Positions 60,816 to 64,000 of a DNA stretch of 64,000 nt are shown piece after piece (position 1 is the stretch's first letter; every line of letters begins with the position of its first letter). This DNA comes from CAZIKF01 sp964539825 (lineage in GTDB: Bacteria; Muiribacteriota; UBA6191). The notes under the pieces were generated by a model. It saw only the letters and a list, made by a program, of their open reading frames with translations. It ran no database searches and had not been told where the DNA came from. The position numbers were made by a program, and so were the translations under genes. The DNA lies in NCBI GenBank assembly GCA_964539825.1, contig CAZIKF010000009.1:1-64000 (forward strand). Direction: 5' to 3'.

Positions 60816-62096
60816 CTATTCATAGCGCAACGCCCGAATGGGATCCATTTCCGATGCTCTTCTTGCTGGAAATATGCCGAAGCTTAGCCCCACCAGTACG
60901 GAAACAAAGAAAGACACCAGGATAGATGAAAGGGATATCAACGTACTCCAACCCGTAAAATGGGAGATTCCATAGCTGATCATGAAGCCGGTAAGTACAC
61001 CGATAAGCCCTCCTCCAACACTGATCACCACCGCTTCCAGTAGAAATTGAACCAGGATATCTGAACTGGTGGCCCCTACGGCCCTTCGAATCCCGATCTC
61101 CTTGACTCGTTGCTGAATATTAGCCAGCATGATATTCATGATGCCTATTCCGCCAACGACCAGGGAAAGTCCTGCGATCAATACCATGACAAGATTGAAA
61201 ATCTGCTGAACCTTATCGCTTTTTTCCAAAAGATCCATGGGCGCTACAATTTGATAATCCTGGATGCCCCGGTGTCGCAGATCGAGGATTTTTCGCACCA
61301 TATCCCTTGCCAGACCCATCTGTTTGGGATCTCGAAGCTTCAAGATGAGAGTAGAGACTTCTGAATAAGTGGGATCTTTCTCCGAATCCTCTGTCTGTTG
61401 GAAATAGAGTAAAAACCGGCTAAGGATAGCGCTGTAAGGAAGATATACATCTCTTTGTGCATCCCGGTCCGAAATTTTGATACTGGAAGAAGATTTTGCA
61501 GACTGAGACTGTCTGCGAATATTGCTGATAACACCGATGATTTCGAAACTTTGGGAATCAATTTTCACTACTTTCCCAACTGGATTGCGGTTTCCGAAAA
61601 GGTCTAAAGCGGCCCTTTCTCCAAGAACCACGCGGGGGGCCGAAGACGCGAATTCAAACCCCGTAAAAAATCTCCCGAATTTTAACTCAGAAGGAATAAC
61701 TCGAAAATACTCCGGCCCCACTCCCAGCAGGTTCACACGAGGCTTTTCCTTACCCAGGCGCAGGCTTCCGGAATACTTCATCTCAAAGGTCCCGCCACTG
61801 AGAAAGGGAAGCTTTTCCATGATGACTTGCAGGTCTTTTCGGGTAAGCCCCTGGGAGAGGGACTGTCTGGCGTGTTTTAGAGACTCTCCTGTTAGTCTCA
61901 GGGCTTTGATGTATAGGTTTTGGGCTCCAAGAGACTGAATTTGGGCCAGGGTTTCCTCGCGTGCTCCTGAGCCGATACTCATCATAGCGATTACTGCGGC
62001 CACCCCGATGATGACTCCTAACATGGTCAGGAGAGTTCTGACCGGGGCACTGGAGAGAGCGCGGATACTCTCTTTTAACAGGGTAATCTGGTTCAT
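60816..62096 (-). CDS. MacB-type ABC transporter permease (FtsX family)
   Basis: The ATG overlapping the adaptor stop (ATGA) gives 426 residues. The N-terminal helix region TLLTMLGVIIGVAAVIAMMSIGSGA opens the MacB core; a periplasmic domain of about 200 residues precedes three C-terminal helices with GIGIMNIMLANIQQRVKEIGI. The ABC ATPase is not fused here and is not in the window; it is expected beyond the right edge. It would work with the upstream adaptor to export lipoproteins, peptides or antibiotics. Confidence 0.88.
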   Translation of the reverse strand: MNQITLLKESIRALSSAPVRTLLTMLGVIIGVAAVIAMMSIGSGAREETLAQIQSLGAQNLYIKALRLTGESLKHARQSLSQGLTRKDLQVIMEKLPFLSGGTFEMKYSGSLRLGKEKPRVNLLGVGPEYFRVIPSELKFGRFFTGFEFASSAPRVVLGERAALDLFGNRNPVGKVVKIDSQSFEIIGVISNIRRQSQSAKSSSSIKISDRDAQRDVYLPYSAILSRFLLYFQQTEDSEKDPTYSEVSTLILKLRDPKQMGLARDMVRKILDLRHRGIQDYQIVAPMDLLEKSDKVQQIFNLVMVLIAGLSLVVGGIGIMNIMLANIQQRVKEIGIRRAVGATSSDILVQFLLEAVVISVGGGLIGVLTGFMISYGISHFTGWSTLISLSSILVSFFVSVLVGLSFGIFPARRASEMDPIRALRYE

Positions 62097-64000
62097 TCTA
62101 AAATCTCCCAATGCACCAGATCATTTTCGTGGAGTCCCTCAAGAATTTCGATTTCATTCTGTTGCTCAATTCCGGTTACAACTTCTTTCAATCCTGATAT
62201 ACCTGGGGATACAAACACGATAGTCTTACCCTCCCTTTCATAAAGGGCAGCAGAAGGAATAACCAGACCCTGGGAAGGGGACGAAACCAATATTTCATAG
62301 TTAACCGAAGCTCCTGGCTGAAAGGACCTCGACTGGACTCGAACAGAGATTTCTACTGAAATCATGGGTTCGCCTTCGCGGGAGAGGCGGGTACCCAGGT
62401 GGGGAACCGGTGAAATCGCCTCAAGGACGCCAGGAAAATTTCGGTCTTTTCGACCAGAGAGTATGAAACGAACCTCCTGGCCCGGTTTCAGGCTGTGGTA
62501 AGCCTCCTCCCCCAGTTTCCCTGAAATATAGAACTCATCCATTTCGACCAGTTTGCCCACCAGTGATCCTGGGCTGATCGAATCTCCGGCTTTATAGGGA
62601 ATCATCTTTCCCTGCCCCCAATGGTCTTGAATGAGAAAGACTCCAGCTTTGGATGCTCGAATGATGGCTTTCTTAAGAATCTTTTGAAGGGTGCGGACTT
62701 CAAATTCAGCCTTCTGTACCGCGGTCTGAGACAGGGCTTGCTCTATTTGAGTCCCTTCCTTTGTTAGCTCCATGATTTTGCGCTTGGTACCGATTGAGTT
62801 TTTCAGATATTGGACTCTATATTCCTGTTTTTGAATTTCCTTGCTCGAAGCGGGTGATTTCTTGAGCTCCAATTCCAATGAAGTTAACTGGTTTTGAATT
62901 TTTGAATTCTTGAGTTCTTCGAGCGCGGACTGGTATTCCTGGTTTTTTAGATATCCCCTTTTCTTTAGGATTTCCTGGACCTCGAAACTCAAATCCTGAA
63001 ACTTCCTTTCTACTTCAGCGAGGGTTACCTGGATCTCCTGTTTCTCAATTTCAAGATGGGGGCTTCCCCTGGCCAGGATGCTCAATTGGGCTTGCTCAGA
63101 CTCCAGGCGAAGCTTCAATTCCGTGATTTCTTCAGTCAGTTCCACAAGTTTCTGCTTACCCTGTAGGCTGGTAGCCTCTAAATCCACCTTCTTCTCGGTC
63201 AAATCGATCTCCTTGGATTGCAGTTCAGTTTCCTTGGCCTTTGAGTCCAGGACAACCAGGGCTTCTCCCTTCTTTACCTCAGTTCCCGTGTCGAGGATCT
63301 TAAGAATGGTCGAGCTGAAAGCTGGGCCGAGCAGAATTTCACGCCGCGACTGAAGAATCCCGGTTCCTCGAACGGACTGGAAGATTTCTTTGGATTTTAC
63401 CCTCCCCTGGCGATTCCACCTGATTTTGGAAAGGGGATCTATGCCCAAACACATCACCGTATCTCCTGGCGATATACCTTCTAGAACCTCTGCGTATTGG
63501 GTCCCTTCCAGGCCAATTTTTAAGGGGATCATTCCTTTCGAAGAAACGAAGGCTCTATTCCCGTCCCACAGGCAGCCATGTTCAATTCGAACACCGCTTT
63601 CTCGACGACCTGTGAGAATCTTAGCTAAAAGGGTCATTTTGGGTTTCATGAGCTCACTGGTCTCAAGGAGTTCAACTTCTACGGGAATGGTTTTAATCGC
63701 GTAGAGATCCTTTTGCCATGTCGCGACTTCCTGTAAGACCTTTTCTATTTTAGATACCCGACCTCTGTACCATCGCTTTCCGAGGGGAAGGACCTGGTAT
63801 AGAACATCCTGTCCAATCTTGATTTGGCCCAGGTCTATCTCTCTGACTGGAAAAGCTCCCTTGAGTTGAGATTGCCTTGAAATCTCCCCTAGAAGGGACT
63901 TTTCCGAGATCCTGTGGCCGGCCTTATAAGTTCCAAAGCCATCCCCAACCCAGTGGTCGCGCATTAAAAAAACCCCGCTTTCAGGAGCCCGGATAGCGGC
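62093..64000 (-). CDS. tandem-duplicated HlyD/MacA-type periplasmic adaptor (5' end outside the window)
   Basis: The frame is open to the window edge, so its start lies beyond 64000; at least 635 residues are visible. Residues near the edge read APESGVFLMRDHW, and a matching block RASKAGVFLIQDHW recurs about 440 residues later. After the first block comes a barrel part, then a new lipoyl start (TEVKKGEALVVLDSKAKETE), a long coiled coil, and a second complete adaptor. It thus appears to be two MacA/HlyD adaptors fused head to tail, co-translated with the MacB-like permease. Confidence 0.8.
   Translation of the reverse strand, partial: AAIRAPESGVFLMRDHWVGDGFGTYKAGHRISEKSLLGEISRQSQLKGAFPVREIDLGQIKIGQDVLYQVLPLGKRWYRGRVSKIEKVLQEVATWQKDLYAIKTIPVEVELLETSELMKPKMTLLAKILTGRRESGVRIEHGCLWDGNRAFVSSKGMIPLKIGLEGTQYAEVLEGISPGDTVMCLGIDPLSKIRWNRQGRVKSKEIFQSVRGTGILQSRREILLGPAFSSTILKILDTGTEVKKGEALVVLDSKAKETELQSKEIDLTEKKVDLEATSLQGKQKLVELTEEITELKLRLESEQAQLSILARGSPHLEIEKQEIQVTLAEVERKFQDLSFEVQEILKKRGYLKNQEYQSALEELKNSKIQNQLTSLELELKKSPASSKEIQKQEYRVQYLKNSIGTKRKIMELTKEGTQIEQALSQTAVQKAEFEVRTLQKILKKAIIRASKAGVFLIQDHWGQGKMIPYKAGDSISPGSLVGKLVEMDEFYISGKLGEEAYHSLKPGQEVRFILSGRKDRNFPGVLEAISPVPHLGTRLSREGEPMISVEISVRVQSRSFQPGASVNYEILVSSPSQGLVIPSAALYEREGKTIVFVSPGISGLKEVVTGIEQQNEIEILEGLHENDLVHWEILE

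Overview
The window is 64 kb of a mid-GC (about 45%) bacterial chromosome. The cell is Gram-negative: it encodes an RND efflux pump, a TolC-like outer-membrane channel, a beta-barrel-like protein, a lipoprotein and many signal peptides. It is flagellated (a 586-residue flagellin with a large variable centre) and chemosensory. Flagellin size, a Tlc-type nucleotide transporter, a DUF2225 protein and many TPR proteins recall spirochaetes or deltaproteobacterial-grade lineages, but the sequence does not fix the phylum. Genes are dense, often joined by 1-4 nt stop/start overlaps.

Layout. 1-5 kb (minus strand): the start of a DUF1697 gene, a secreted protein, a two-gene arsenite methylation operon (ArsM plus a Cys-rich MarR regulator) with a clear promoter and operator, a lipoprotein, a membrane protein and a barrel-like protein. 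5-11 kb (plus): flagellin, then an RND pump. 11-17 kb: a methyltransferase, an isolated secreted protein with its own promoter and terminator, and an operon with a degenerate histidine-kinase-type ATPase, a basic secreted protein, a catalytically degraded PanC homologue and murI. 17-20 kb (minus): a membrane-bound spermidine-synthase-like protein and its partner. 20-26.6 kb (plus): xthA, an exported CxxCH protein, a cupredoxin, an adenylate cyclase, hisS and an O-methyltransferase. 26.5-31.6 kb (minus): an AlgJ/AlgI-type O-acetylation pair, a TPR protein, a coiled-coil protein and a DUF2225 protein. 31.8-37.2 kb: an iron-type alcohol dehydrogenase, a MerR-like regulator divergent from clpB (which has a sigma54-like promoter inside an inverted repeat), and a 1.07 kb gene-poor stretch with one isolated type I-E-like CRISPR repeat. 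37.2-46 kb: a GspE/PilB-type ATPase fused to a histidine-kinase ATPase domain, then (minus) dtd, an MCP, a CheA with two CheW domains, and a TPR membrane protein in one operon. 46-53.7 kb: small secreted and cytoplasmic proteins, a structured-repeat array, TPR, MoxR, gamma-carbonic-anhydrase-like and DPBB proteins. 53.7-64 kb: TolC-like protein, Tlc transporter coupled to a ClpX-like ATPase, a degenerate SDR, a phosphomannomutase and an ABC efflux permease with a tandem-duplicated adaptor running off the edge.

The strongest undescribed signal is a family of about 161-165 bp structured elements: one at 2271-2431, an inverted diverged copy at 47554-47718, and a tandem array with an exact 162-bp period at 47825-48309. 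Each is bounded by GTGAG...CTCAC or a decayed form of it. The complete copies have long end-to-end stems of different sequence in different copies, and all share a small inner hairpin that covaries. Mismatches in the long stems are nearly all G.U-compatible on one strand only, the same strand in every copy relative to the core, as expected for an RNA. The complete copies sit directly after stop codons or a terminator of a neighbouring gene. No known RNA or mobile-element class was recognised.
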